Positions 8,399-17,315 of a stretch of DNA of 47,309 nucleotides are shown here, piece after piece. Both the position numbers and the translations under genes were made by a program. The DNA lies in contig JAPPBA010000096.1 of NCBI GenBank assembly GCA_026705295.1, positions 1 through 47,309 on the forward strand, in the 5' to 3' direction. Each line of letters begins with the position of its first letter. The first letter of the stretch is position 1. This DNA is from Candidatus Palauibacter australiensis (lineage in GTDB: Bacteria > Gemmatimonadota > Gemmatimonadetes > Palauibacterales > Palauibacteraceae). A model generated the notes under the pieces. That model was given only the letters and a program-made list of their open reading frames with translations, was not told the origin of the DNA and did not search any database.

Positions 8399-10023
8399 GC
8401 GCCACGAACGCGTACGACGCGATCATCGTCGGGGGCGGCCACAACGGCCTCATCAACGCCGCCTACCTCGCGCGGGCGGGCCTTCGCGTGGTCGTGCTCG
8501 AACGCCGGCACCTGGTGGGCGGAGCCGCGGTCACGGAGGAGATCTTCCCCGGCTTCAAGTACTCCGTCGCCTCCTACGTCGTGAGCCTGCTGAGGCCCGA
8601 GATCATCCGCGACCTGCGACTCGCGCGGCACGGGCTGGAGATCCTCCCCCTCGAGAGCACGGTCACGCCGCTCCCGAACGGCGACTATCTCGGGCGCTGG
8701 GCGGACCACGACCAGACGCGACGCGACCTCTACCGCCATTCTCCGAAGGACGCCGAGGCGTACGACGATTTCGCGACGCTCATGTACCGGCTCGCGTGGG
8801 CCGTGAAACCTCTCCTCGGCGTCGTGCCGCCCGACCCGCTCTCTCCCGGGCTGCGCGATCTGAAGACGCTGCTCATGCTGGGACGGCACGCGCGCGGCCT
8901 CGACGAGCAGCAGTTCCACGCGCTCTTCAAGCTGGGAACCATGAGCGCGGCGGACTATCTCGACGAGTGGTTCGAGTCGGATGTACTGAAGGCGACGATG
9001 TCCGCGAGCGGAATCATCGGAACATTCCTCGGACCTCGATCTCCGGGGACGGCGTACGTCCTGCTCCATCACTACATGGGCGAGATCGACGGGGTGTTCC
9101 GGGCGTGGGGATTCGCGCGGGGCGGGAACGGGATGGTCAGCGAGTCCATCGCCTCCTCGGCGAGGTCCCACGGGGCCGAGATCCGGACGGGGGCCTCGGT
9201 GGAGCGGGTGCTCACGGCGAACGGACGGGCGACAGGCGTCGTCCTGGAGGATGGCGAGGAACTCACGGCGAAGACGGTCGTGTCGGGGGTCGATCCGAAG
9301 CGCACCTTCCTCGGCCTGCTCGACCCGGAAGAGCTGCCGGACGATCTCGTGGAGGCGATCCGGCGCTTCCGAATCCGCGGCTCCTCCGGCAAGGTCAACC
9401 TGTCGCTCTCGGAGGCGCCGGAGTTCTCCTGCCTGCCGGGCGGGGGGCCGCACCTGCGCGGCGCCTTCTCCATCAGTCCGAGCATGGATTACCTAGAGCG
9501 CGCCTACGACGACGCGAAGTACGGCGGATTCTCGCGGCAGCCGTACATGGACATCGTGATTCCGTCGATGATCGACCCCGGGATGGCACCGCCGGGACGG
9601 CACGTGATGTCGATCTTCGTCCAGTATGCCGCCTTCGACATCGAGGGCGGCTGGGACGGCGCGAAGCGGGAGGCGTTCGGCGACGCAGTCGTCGATACGC
9701 TCTCGGAGTACATCCCGAACCTCAAGGGCTCCATCCTCCACCGGCAGGTGCTCACGCCGCTGGACATGCAGGAGCAACTGGGGCTCACCGAGGGCAACAT
9801 CTTCCACGGCGAGCTGACGCCGCAGCAGCTCTTCTTCTTCCGTCCGTCGCCCGCGTGGGCCGACTACCGGACGCCCGTGCGCGGGTTCTACCAGTGCGGC
9901 TCGGGGACGCATCCGGGGGGCGGCGTGTGCGGGGCCTCGGGGCGGCTCGCCGCGCTCGAGATCCTCCGGGACCTGCGTCGGCGCCCGCGGGGCGGGTCGG
10001 CAGATCGAGGGAGTCGAGCGTGA
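8395..10023 (+). CDS. FAD-dependent oxidoreductase, PYROXD2/phytoene-desaturase-like, copy 1
   Basis: A 542-aa flavoprotein of the CrtI/PYROXD2 family. The N-terminal Rossmann motif is VGGGHNGLINAAYLARAGLR with the acidic strand end VVVLERR. The conserved post-Rossmann GGAAVTEEIFPGFKYSVASY follows. The middle carries EWFESDVLKATMSASG and the C-terminal FAD motif is GSGTHPGGGVCGASGRLAALEIL. Start GTG overlaps the previous stop (GTGA) and its own TGA overlaps the next GTG. No carotenoid-synthesis genes accompany it, so a phytoene desaturase role is not favoured. It is a close paralogue of the next gene (AYDDAKYG, LTPLDMQEQLGLTEGNIFHGE against LTPADLADRFALPEGNIHHGE). Confidence 0.88.
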   Translation: MSATNAYDAIIVGGGHNGLINAAYLARAGLRVVVLERRHLVGGAAVTEEIFPGFKYSVASYVVSLLRPEIIRDLRLARHGLEILPLESTVTPLPNGDYLGRWADHDQTRRDLYRHSPKDAEAYDDFATLMYRLAWAVKPLLGVVPPDPLSPGLRDLKTLLMLGRHARGLDEQQFHALFKLGTMSAADYLDEWFESDVLKATMSASGIIGTFLGPRSPGTAYVLLHHYMGEIDGVFRAWGFARGGNGMVSESIASSARSHGAEIRTGASVERVLTANGRATGVVLEDGEELTAKTVVSGVDPKRTFLGLLDPEELPDDLVEAIRRFRIRGSSGKVNLSLSEAPEFSCLPGGGPHLRGAFSISPSMDYLERAYDDAKYGGFSRQPYMDIVIPSMIDPGMAPPGRHVMSIFVQYAAFDIEGGWDGAKREAFGDAVVDTLSEYIPNLKGSILHRQVLTPLDMQEQLGLTEGNIFHGELTPQQLFFFRPSPAWADYRTPVRGFYQCGSGTHPGGGVCGASGRLAALEILRDLRRRPRGGSADRGSRA

Positions 10024-11627
10024 GCTCTCGGGCGTACGACGCCGTCGTCATCGGGGCCGGACACAACGGTCTCGTCGCGGCGGCCTACCTGGCGCGGGCC
10101 GGGCTCCGCGTGGTCGTCGTCGAACGGGGCGAGGCCGCGGGCGGGTGCGCCGCCACGGAGGAGTTGTGGCCCGGATATCGCGTGGACACCGGCGCGCACA
10201 GCCTGACGGGGATCGATCCGCGTGTCATGGCGGACCTCGGCCTGGAGGCGCCGGGACCGACGGGCGCCGGGCTGGACCTCATGTCTCCCACGGCCTGCGT
10301 CGTGTCGCCGCAGCCGGACGGGGGAGCGCTCATCCTGGAGAGCGATCCGGCCCGGACGGCGGATCGGATTCGGCCCTTCTCCGCACGGGACGCCGCCCGC
10401 TGGCCGGAGTTCGTGCGCGCGATGTCGCGGGCGAGCCGAGCCCTCGCCGTGCTGTACGGCGCGCTGCCGCCGCGGATCGCGGGCGCGGACCGCGGCGACC
10501 TGTGGGAACTCCTCCGCCTCGGCGCGAAGCTGAACCGCCTCGGACGGCGGGACGCCCTCGAGCTGATGCGGCTCCTCCCGATGACGGTGGAGGAACTGCT
10601 CTACGAGTGGTTCGAGAGCGAGGCGCTCAAGGGTGCGCTCGCGGCGGACGGCGTGCGGGGGATCTGCCAGGGGCCGCTGGCCTCGGGCACCGGCTACATG
10701 TTCCTCCACCACATGGTGGGTGCGGGCGGGGTCGTGCGGCGAAGACGGCAGGTGCGCGGCGGGATGGGCGCGCTCGGCGCCGCTCTTGAGCGCGTCGCCG
10801 TCGCGGCGGGCGCGGAGATTCGCCTCGGCCGCGAGGCGGCCGCGATCCGCGTCGAAGACGGGCGCGCGACGGGCATCACCCTCGCCGGGGGCGGCGAGAT
10901 CGCGGCATCCCGCGTCGTCTCGTCCGCGGATCCCGGCCGCACGCTGCTCGGCCTCGTCGACCCCGGCGAACTGGCCCCCGAGTTCGCCCGCGCGCTGGAC
11001 CACATCAAGTACCGGGGCGTCGTCGCGAAGGTGCACCTCGCGCTGGGCGAGCCCCCGCGCCTGCGCTCCGGCGGTGACGCGGCCCGGTCCGCCATGCTTG
11101 CCGGCGCCGCCATCACGGTGGCACCGAGCATCCACTACATCGAGCGCGCGTACGACGACGCGAAGTACGGCCGTCCGTCCGCACGTTCGGTCCTCGACGC
11201 TGTCCTCACGACCGCGCTCGATCCGTCGCTCGCGCCGGAAGGGCGTCACCTCCTGTCCGTAGCGGCCCAGTACGCACCCTTCCGACTGGCCGACGGATCA
11301 TGGAATGACGAGCGCCGCGAGGCGCTGGGGGACGCGGTGATCGCGACGCTGGCGGAACACATCCCCAACCTCGAGAGGGCGATCCTGCACCGGCACGTGC
11401 TGACGCCAGCCGACCTCGCCGACCGGTTCGCGCTGCCCGAAGGGAACATCCACCACGGCGAGATGACGCTCGACCAGGTCTTCTTCGGGCGCCCCGTCGC
11501 GGGCTGGGCCCGATACCGGACCCCGATCGACGGACTCTACCTGTGCGGGGCCGGCACCCACCCGGGCGGCAGTCTCAACGGCCGCCCCGGCGCCGCTGCC
11601 GCCGCCCGCATCCTCCGCGACGGCTAG
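10020..11627 (+). CDS. FAD-dependent oxidoreductase, PYROXD2-like, copy 2
   Basis: A 535-aa paralogue of the preceding enzyme. The FAD motif is VIGAGHNGLVAAAYLARAGLR with VVVVERG. EELWPGYRVDTGAHSLTGI and the C-terminal GAGTHPGGSLNGRPGAAAA complete the family pattern. The GTG start at the GTGA overlap makes the trio translationally coupled. The pair could form a heteromer or act on successive steps with the GcvT-like protein. Neither order nor substrate can be told from sequence. Its TAG stop lies inside a hairpin shared with malate dehydrogenase on the other strand. Confidence 0.88.
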   Translation: MSSRAYDAVVIGAGHNGLVAAAYLARAGLRVVVVERGEAAGGCAATEELWPGYRVDTGAHSLTGIDPRVMADLGLEAPGPTGAGLDLMSPTACVVSPQPDGGALILESDPARTADRIRPFSARDAARWPEFVRAMSRASRALAVLYGALPPRIAGADRGDLWELLRLGAKLNRLGRRDALELMRLLPMTVEELLYEWFESEALKGALAADGVRGICQGPLASGTGYMFLHHMVGAGGVVRRRRQVRGGMGALGAALERVAVAAGAEIRLGREAAAIRVEDGRATGITLAGGGEIAASRVVSSADPGRTLLGLVDPGELAPEFARALDHIKYRGVVAKVHLALGEPPRLRSGGDAARSAMLAGAAITVAPSIHYIERAYDDAKYGRPSARSVLDAVLTTALDPSLAPEGRHLLSVAAQYAPFRLADGSWNDERREALGDAVIATLAEHIPNLERAILHRHVLTPADLADRFALPEGNIHHGEMTLDQVFFGRPVAGWARYRTPIDGLYLCGAGTHPGGSLNGRPGAAAAARILRDG

Positions 11628-11643
11628 CCAGGGCTGCTAGCCG
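11621..11643. terminator. Bidirectional hairpin containing both stop codons
   Basis: CGGCTAGC, a 7-nt loop, then GCTAGCCG: a perfect 8-bp stem. The TAG of the plus-strand FAD enzyme lies in the left arm and the TAG of the minus-strand malate dehydrogenase in the right arm. Convergent genes only 9 nt apart therefore share one symmetrical structure. No T-runs flank it, so intrinsic termination would be weak. Confidence 0.6.
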
Positions 11644-12617
11644 AGGAGGTCGGCGACGGCGTCGCGTTCGGAGCGCAACTCCGCGTCGGTGATCTCCATG
11701 CGCTCGCGGCTGAAGTCGCCCGGGTCGAGGCCGTCGACGACGGAGTAGTCGCCGTTCGCGCACGTCACGGGGTGCGAGTAGACGACGCCTTCGGCCACGC
11801 CGTAGCGCCCGTCCGCGTGCACGGCCATGCTCGTCCAGTCACCCTCCGGCGTCCCGTGCACCCACGTCCGCACGTGGTCGATGGCGGCGGAGGCCGCGGA
11901 CGCCGCCGAGGAGGCGCCGCGCGCCTGGATGATCTCCGCTCCCCGCTTCTGGACCTTCGGGATGAAGGTGTCCCGGTACCACGCTTCGTCAACGAGGTCG
12001 GCGGCCGGGGCGCCCGCCACCGTGCATTGGCTGATGTCCGGGTACTGCGTGGCCGAGTGGTTGCCCCAGATGGTCATGCGCCGGATTTCCGTCGCGTGCG
12101 TGCCCGTCTTCTCGGCGAGCTGGCTGATCGCGCGGTTGTGGTCGAGGCGGGTCATGGCCGCGAACTGCCGGCGGTCGAGCTTCGGGGCGTTCGCCGCGGC
12201 GATGAGGCAGTTCGTGTTGGCCGGGTTTCCGACCACGAGGACGCGCACGTCGGGCGACGCGCGGTCGCTCAGCGCGCGACCCTGCGGGCCGAAGATCCTC
12301 CCGTTGTCGGCCAGCAGGTCGCCCCGCTCCATCCCCGGCCCCCGCGGCTTGGCGCCCACGAGCAGCGCGTAGTCGACCCCGTCAAATCCCTCGTTCACAT
12401 CCGCGGTCCCGACCACCCCGTGCAGGAGCGGGAAGGCACAGTCGTTGAGTTCCATCTCGACGCCGCGCAGCGCGTCGAGCGCGGGCGGAATCTCCAGCAG
12501 TTGAAGCGTGACGGGCCGGTCCGGCCCGAGCATGTCCCCTGCCGCAATCCTGAAGGCAAGGGCGTATCCGATATTTCCTGCGGCCCCGGTGATGGCGACC
12601 CGCGCCGGTGCAGTCAT
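11637..12617 (-). CDS. mdh: Malate dehydrogenase (NAD-dependent, 326 aa)
   Basis: Interconverts malate and oxaloacetate with NAD(H) in the TCA cycle, in the cytoplasm. The chosen ATG starts directly before [19 protein letters not shown] (dinucleotide-binding loop). The substrate-binding arginine loop [37 protein letters not shown] and catalytic His187 in [12 protein letters not shown] all match the roughly 325-aa malate dehydrogenase type found in many Gram-negative bacteria and plants. The insert [18 protein letters not shown] is typical of this subgroup. GGAG lies just upstream of the start. The leader contains a 13/14-bp tandem repeat that would lengthen the frame if translated, so the internal ATG is preferred. 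Confidence 0.95.
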   Translation of the reverse strand: MTAPARVAITGAAGNIGYALAFRIAAGDMLGPDRPVTLQLLEIPPALDALRGVEMELNDCAFPLLHGVVGTADVNEGFDGVDYALLVGAKPRGPGMERGDLLADNGRIFGPQGRALSDRASPDVRVLVVGNPANTNCLIAAANAPKLDRRQFAAMTRLDHNRAISQLAEKTGTHATEIRRMTIWGNHSATQYPDISQCTVAGAPAADLVDEAWYRDTFIPKVQKRGAEIIQARGASSAASAASAAIDHVRTWVHGTPEGDWTSMAVHADGRYGVAEGVVYSHPVTCANGDYSVVDGLDPGDFSRERMEITDAELRSERDAVADLLG

Positions 12618-12634
12618 GTCGTCTCCGCGCTTTG

Positions 12635-12715
12635 TGTCTGAACGTCCTGTCTGAACGTCGTGTCTGAACGTCGTGTGCGAGCGTTGGTGAAGGAACGTCG
12701 GTGAAGGAGCGTCGG
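12635..12715. repeat. 13/14-bp degenerate tandem repeat in mdh 5' region
   Basis: Six head-to-tail units. The first three read TGTCTGAACGTC plus C or G (13 bp); the next three are 14-bp variants (TGTGCGAGCGTTGG, TGAAGGAACGTCGG, TGAAGGAGCGTCGG). The array lies 18-98 bp upstream of the mdh ATG, in the 298-bp gap divergent from the membrane-protein gene. It could be repeated regulator sites or a slippage product. Confidence 0.7.
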
Positions 12716-12915
12716 CAGGTGTCCGTGGCATCCCGTCCCCGGCACCGATACGCCCGGGAAGCGCCAAACTCACAGGACCGACTCCTCAAGTCCAGCGCGG
12801 ATACGGGCGGGCGCGGCGGAAGCGGCCTGCGCGGCCTCGCGCCGGGGCTCACGGCGTGGCAAACTTCGGCCCTTCTCGAGCCTGACGGGGGACTCCCATC
12901 CGCAACCACGCTCAC

Positions 12916-13452
12916 ATGACGCGCCTGATGGCGCTGCTGCTCGGGCTCTGCGCCGTCCTGCTCGGCCTGCTCGTTTGGGCGGTCGGGACGGGGGCCGGCC
13001 GCGCCACGCCGCTCCCCCATCCGGAGCACGCCCCGATGCTGGTGGGGATCGACGCGGGCGAACTCGGCGCCCCGGCGTGGGCCGCGTACGTCGCCGGCAT
13101 CGCCATGCTCGGGACCATGTGGGTCACCATGCTGATCGGGTTCCGCCAGGGGCACTGGATCCGGCGGGCGGTCAACGCGTGGATGGTGGGCTACGTCCTC
13201 CTCTTCGTCGTCCTCATGTGGTCCTTCGACGCCTATGCCGCCGGCGACACGACGATCGTCCTCGGCTTCACGGCCCCGACTTCCCTGCTGGTGTACGGGC
13301 TCACGCTCGCGCCGTGGATTCCCCTTCTCGCCATCACATGGGCGTTCGAGAGCGCCTACTTCGGCCCCCGTGAGCAGGCCCGCTTCGACGAGATCGTCGC
13401 GGAATCGAGGGGGAGCGGCGACTCCGACGCCACCGGCGGCGGCGAGGGATAG
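12916..13452 (+). CDS. Hypothetical integral membrane protein, partner of SSS symporter
   Basis: A 178-aa protein with about four hydrophobic segments (MALLLGLCAVLLGLLVWAVG; WAAYVAGIAMLGTMWVTMLIG; VGYVLLFVVLMWSFDAYAAG; LVYGLTLAPWIPLLAITWAF) and a charged Gly/Ser-rich C-terminus. I do not recognise a named family. It ends 6 nt before the GTG of the sodium:solute symporter, so the two are almost surely co-transcribed and the protein may be an accessory subunit. Ribosome-binding sequence before the ATG is weak. The stretch upstream, 12,716-12,915, shows no gene. Confidence 0.7.
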   Translation: MTRLMALLLGLCAVLLGLLVWAVGTGAGRATPLPHPEHAPMLVGIDAGELGAPAWAAYVAGIAMLGTMWVTMLIGFRQGHWIRRAVNAWMVGYVLLFVVLMWSFDAYAAGDTTIVLGFTAPTSLLVYGLTLAPWIPLLAITWAFESAYFGPREQARFDEIVAESRGSGDSDATGGGEG

Positions 13453-13458
13453 CGGGCG

Positions 13459-14955
13459 GTGGAGGCGAATCGCGCCCTGATCACGCTCCTCGCCGTGATC
13501 GCATACCTCGCGCTCTGCGTCGGCGTGGGACTCTGGTCGCTCCGCCGCACGAAGTCGGCGAGCGACTTCTTCGTGGCCGGCCGGAGGCTGGGGATGTTCG
13601 TGACCGCGTTCGCGATCTTCTCGAGCACGATGAGCGGGTTCGGGTTCGTGGGCGGTCCAGGCCTCATGTATTCGATGGGGACGAGTTCGATCTGGATTCT
13701 CGGGACGATCGTCATCTCCAACATCATCGTCCTCAACCTGGTGGCGAAACGCCTCCGCCTCGTGTCGGAGCTTCGCGAATGCGTGTCGCTGCCGGACGTG
13801 GCCGCGGCGCGATACGGCTCGGAGTCGGTGCGGGCCTCCGTGGCCGTCGTGATCCTGCTCGGCGTGCTGGGCTACCTCGCCACGCAGATCCTCGCGATGT
13901 CGATCGTGCTGCAGGGGGTGCTCGCGGACGCGGGGGTGATCGACAACCCGAGCCTGGCGCTCTGCGTCGCCATTTCGTGCTCCGTCCTGATCTTCTACTC
14001 GGTGACCGGCGGGATCGTGGCCTCCGTCTACACCGACGTGATCCAGGGCGCCATCATGGTCGTCGCTTCCGTCTTCGTCTTCGTCACCGTGCTCGGGACG
14101 TTCGACGGTGGGCTGGCCGAGATCAGCCGGATCGTGGCGGCCGACGACCGCGCGGCGAGCGGCCCGTGGGGAACCATCGGGCTGATGGGAGGGCTCGCGT
14201 GGTTCTTCGTGTTCGGCATCGGCGTGGCGGGGCAGCCCCACATCATCACCAAGTTCATGATGCTGCGGCGCATGAAGGAACTGCGCTACGTGATCCCGGT
14301 CGGCGTCATCGCGTACAGCTTCGCGGCGCTGCTCTGGATCGGGATCGGCTTCGCCATGCGGGCGCTGGTCATTACCGGCGGGCACCCGGCGCTCGCGACG
14401 CCGGACGCGGCTTCGCCGGAGTTCCTGCAGGCGTTCACGCATCCGCTGCTCGCCGGCGTCGTGTTCGCCGCGCTGCTCGCCGCGATCATGTCCACCGCGG
14501 ACGCGTTCCTGAACATCGGGACCGCCGCCATCATGCACGACCTGCCCAACGCGATTCGCGGCCGGTCGCTGGGCAACGAACTCGCGTGGGCGCGGGTCAT
14601 CACGGTCCTGCTGGCGATCTCGGCCGCGCTGGTGGCGCTGTATTCCGGCGACCTCGTGGCGCTTCTCGGCGTGTTCGGCTGGGGCACGTTCGCGGCGGGT
14701 CTCGTCCCCGTCATCGCGATCGGACTCAACTGGAAGCGGGCCAACGTCCTCGCGGCCAACGTCGCCGTCGCCAGCAGCCTGCTCGTCAACTTCGGCCTCC
14801 GGTCCGGCTTCGGCTTCGGCACCGTGCGTCTCCCCTACGGCGTCGACCACGGCGCCGCGGCGCTCCTCGTGTCCCTCGTCCTCTTCCTCTCCATCTCCTT
14901 CCTCACGAAACCCGACCCCATCGACCGCGACATCCAACGCGTGATGGACCTCTGA
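13459..14955 (+). CDS. Sodium:solute symporter (SSS family)
   Basis: A 498-aa secondary transporter with the LeuT-like fold and about 13 membrane helices, importing a small organic solute with Na+. Recognisable landmarks are SASDFFVAGRRLG and STMSGFGFVGGPGLMYSMG in the first helices, GYLATQILAMSIVLQG, YSVTGGIVASVYTDVIQG and the conserved helix-7/8 region GIGVAGQPHIITKFMMLR. IMSTADAFLNIGTAAIMHDL, late in the protein, matches the SSS signature where Na+-coordinating Ser/Thr lie. The GTG start sits 6 nt after the small membrane protein. Substrate cannot be assigned; proline/pantothenate-type carriers are the nearest in pattern. Confidence 0.9.
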   Translation: MEANRALITLLAVIAYLALCVGVGLWSLRRTKSASDFFVAGRRLGMFVTAFAIFSSTMSGFGFVGGPGLMYSMGTSSIWILGTIVISNIIVLNLVAKRLRLVSELRECVSLPDVAAARYGSESVRASVAVVILLGVLGYLATQILAMSIVLQGVLADAGVIDNPSLALCVAISCSVLIFYSVTGGIVASVYTDVIQGAIMVVASVFVFVTVLGTFDGGLAEISRIVAADDRAASGPWGTIGLMGGLAWFFVFGIGVAGQPHIITKFMMLRRMKELRYVIPVGVIAYSFAALLWIGIGFAMRALVITGGHPALATPDAASPEFLQAFTHPLLAGVVFAALLAAIMSTADAFLNIGTAAIMHDLPNAIRGRSLGNELAWARVITVLLAISAALVALYSGDLVALLGVFGWGTFAAGLVPVIAIGLNWKRANVLAANVAVASSLLVNFGLRSGFGFGTVRLPYGVDHGAAALLVSLVLFLSISFLTKPDPIDRDIQRVMDL

Positions 14956-14989
14956 TCCCCGGAGCATGACCCGGGAGGAGGGCGGGACA

Positions 14990-15021
14990 TCTCGCGCCGG
15001 CAGTTTGCACGGGGCGCGAGA
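14990..15021 (+). terminator. Hairpin downstream of symporter gene
   Basis: TCTCGCGCC pairs with GGCGCGAGA (9 bp, perfect) across a 14-nt loop, 34 nt after the symporter stop. No U-tract follows, so this is a possible Rho-aided terminator only. The rest of the gap to the Fic gene is A/T-richer, but I see no well-spaced promoter in it. Confidence 0.45.
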
Positions 15022-15106
15022 CGAGACCATAATCTGGACACATCGTTGGACATACTAGCGGACAAAACTAGGCACATAATCGCCGCGACATCGGCAGGAA
15101 GGCAGG

Positions 15107-16303
15107 ATGACGGACGAACGGCCGTACGAACGGAGTCATCCGTGGATCAGTTTTCGCGCGCGTCTGGAGCGGGCCACGCCGCAGTTGTGGCCCCTGCTGG
15201 GACAGGTGGCGGCTCGCTGCGAGCAGGTCGCCCGGGCGGTTCTGCCTCCCGCCGCAGCAGCGGAGATGCACAAGCTCTACCTCATCAAGGGGGCCCGCGC
15301 AACGACGGCCATCGAAGGGAACACGCTTACCGAAGAGCAGGTTCGGGACAGACTCGACGGACAACTCGAACTTCCAATCTCGCAGGAGTACCTGGGCCGG
15401 GAAGTCGACAACGTCCTTCGCGCCTGCGAAGACATTTTTCGGCGGATTACCGCCGGTGAACCGCCACGCCTCACTCCGGACTGGATCCGGGAAGCGAACC
15501 GCCTCGTCCTCGCGGGGTTGGAAGAGCACCTGGAAGAGGGAGTCGTTCCGGGAGAGGTGCCCACGTTCTCCGTTGGCGTGGGAAGATATTCGGGTGCGCC
15601 GCGGGAAGACTGCCTGTTCCTCCTCGAACGGCTGTGTGAATGGCTGGAGGAAGACGTAGTCTGGCCGGATCTCGAGGAGCACCTGGACAGTGCGATCGCA
15701 GTGGCGGTTCTGCGGGCGGTCCTCGCACACTTGTACATCGCCTGGATTCATCCCTTCGGCGATGGGAACGGTCGTGCGGCGCGGCTCACCGAGTTCCTCA
15801 TCCTGGCTCGCGCTGGGGTTCCCTCTCCCGCCACACATCTCCTGAGCAACCACTACAATCTCACTCGCGCGGAATACTACCGGCAGCTCGATCGTTCGAG
15901 CCGCGCCAATGCGGGCCGCGGGGACGCACTCGGGTTCGTCGTCTATTCGCTTCAGGGGTTTCTGGACGGCCTCGAGGAACAGTGTCGTTACGTGGAAGGG
16001 GTCCAGTCATGGCTGGCATGGGAACACTACGTGTATTCGACGTTCGGACAGCGGCGTCGCTCGCCCGCCATGAACCGTCGTCGGGAGGTGGTCCTCGTCC
16101 TGGGGCGGCACGCGGAGCCGGCGAGGAAGCGCGACATTCCCGACCTGGCTCCCGGCTTGGCGCGTCTCTATTCCACGAAGACCACGAAGACGCTCACGCG
16201 TGATTTGAACTGGCTGCTCGCCAACAACCTGCTCGAAGAGGACGGGGGCGAATACCGCGCGCCCGTCCACATGATGCAGCAGCTTCTTCCCGTCCGAGCC
16301 TAG
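15107..16303 (+). CDS. Fic family protein (class II self-inhibited)
   Basis: A 398-aa Fic-fold enzyme expected to transfer AMP (or a related group) from a nucleotide to a target hydroxyl. The core motif HPFGDGNGRAAR, catalytic His215, matches HPFx(D/E)GNGRxxR fully. An inhibitory helix motif of the S/TxxxE(G/N) kind, TTAIEG with Glu70, lies N-terminal to the core, which defines class II Fic proteins whose glutamate blocks productive ATP binding. The C-terminal 90 residues (YSTKTTKTLTRDLNWLLANNLLEEDGG) look like a winged helix, as in many SO_4266-type Fic proteins. ATG follows GGAAGG. It stands alone with no antitoxin gene, consistent with inhibition in cis. Confidence 0.92.
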   Translation: MTDERPYERSHPWISFRARLERATPQLWPLLGQVAARCEQVARAVLPPAAAAEMHKLYLIKGARATTAIEGNTLTEEQVRDRLDGQLELPISQEYLGREVDNVLRACEDIFRRITAGEPPRLTPDWIREANRLVLAGLEEHLEEGVVPGEVPTFSVGVGRYSGAPREDCLFLLERLCEWLEEDVVWPDLEEHLDSAIAVAVLRAVLAHLYIAWIHPFGDGNGRAARLTEFLILARAGVPSPATHLLSNHYNLTRAEYYRQLDRSSRANAGRGDALGFVVYSLQGFLDGLEEQCRYVEGVQSWLAWEHYVYSTFGQRRRSPAMNRRREVVLVLGRHAEPARKRDIPDLAPGLARLYSTKTTKTLTRDLNWLLANNLLEEDGGEYRAPVHMMQQLLPVRA

Positions 16304-16305
16304 CT

Positions 16306-16336
16306 CCGCCGCGCAACCGGAAACCTCCGGCGGCGG
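16306..16336 (+). terminator. GC-rich hairpin after Fic gene
   Basis: CCGCCGC pairs with GCGGCGG (7 bp) over a 17-nt loop, starting 3 nt after the Fic stop. No T-run follows. It could end the Fic transcript before the ABC operon. Confidence 0.35.
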
Positions 16337-16406
16337 GGTGCGTAAGCTCCGCTGAGAGTCTGGCCCGTTGCGCCGTCCCTAACCCCTCTGCCCATCTCTA
16401 ACGAGG

Positions 16407-17315
16407 ATGCCTGAAGAAGCCGTCGCCCGACTGTCGGGCGTGACGCATCGATACGGACCTGTCGTCGCGCTGGAGGAGGTGGATCTGGAGGTCCGGCGCG
16501 GCGAGGTACTGGCGGTGCTGGGGCCCAACGGGGCAGGCAAGACCACCGCGATCAGCCTGCTGCTCGGGAGCGTGCCCGTGCAGACCGGAGAAGCGACCGT
16601 CTTCGGACAGCGGCCGGGGGCTCCCGGGGTTCGCGCGCGCCGAGGCGCGATGCTCCAGATCTCCGGCGTCCCGAATACGCTGACGGTGGGCGAACACATC
16701 GACCTTTTCCGAGCCTACTATCCGGCGCCGGCGCCGGCTTCCCGGCTGCTCGCCATGGCGGGGCTGGAGGGACTGGAGCGACGCAGGTTCGGCAAGCTCT
16801 CCGGGGGACAGAAGCAGCGGGTGATGTTCGCACTCGCTCTGTGTGGCGACCCGCAGCTTGTGTTCCTCGATGAACCCACGGCGGGCCTGGACGTGGAAGC
16901 GCGGCGCGGGTTGTGGGATGAGATTCGCGCACTCAGCGAGTCGGGGCGGACCACGGTTCTGACGACCCACTACCTCGAGGAGGCGGACGCGCTCGCGGAT
17001 CGCATCGTCGTCCTACATCGCGGGCGGGTCATCGCGGAGGGCTCGCCGGCGACCATCAAGTCGCATACGGCCGCCCGCCGGGTCCGTTGCGTCACCGGGG
17101 TTCACCGCGACCGCGTGGCCTCCCTTCCGGGCGTCGTGAGGTCCGAGACCCGGGGCCGGTACCTGGAGGTCCTGACCTCACGACCGGAGGATCTCGTACG
17201 CGCCCTCCTCGATCTGGACCCGGACCTGCACGACCTGACCGTCGTCGGCGCCGGACTTGAAGAGGCCTTCCTCGCCCTGACGCGAGCACCCGACGCCTCG
17301 GAGCCTGTCTCATGA
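16407..17315 (+). CDS. ABC transporter ATP-binding protein (ABC-2 exporter type)
   Basis: A 302-aa cytoplasmic ATPase that powers the membrane protein encoded next. Walker A is GPNGAGKTT (39-47), signature LSGGQKQR (131-138), Walker B LVFLDEPT (151-158) with D-loop AGLD, and H-loop TTH (186-188). The C-terminal 80 residues follow the DrrA/NatA-type pattern of drug, lipid or sodium exporters. ATG start; the stop overlaps the permease ATG (ATGA). Substrate unknown. Confidence 0.93.
   Translation: MPEEAVARLSGVTHRYGPVVALEEVDLEVRRGEVLAVLGPNGAGKTTAISLLLGSVPVQTGEATVFGQRPGAPGVRARRGAMLQISGVPNTLTVGEHIDLFRAYYPAPAPASRLLAMAGLEGLERRRFGKLSGGQKQRVMFALALCGDPQLVFLDEPTAGLDVEARRGLWDEIRALSESGRTTVLTTHYLEEADALADRIVVLHRGRVIAEGSPATIKSHTAARRVRCVTGVHRDRVASLPGVVRSETRGRYLEVLTSRPEDLVRALLDLDPDLHDLTVVGAGLEEAFLALTRAPDASEPVS

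Noticed and set aside
12382-15030. 880-codon minus-strand frame opposite the symporter gene
   Set aside because: The product is a His/Glu/Arg-rich low-complexity chain. It is the shadow of a convincing SSS transporter.
15040-15080. Promoter for the Fic gene (TTGGAC with CATAAT)
   Set aside because: The spacing is about 23 bp, outside the workable range.
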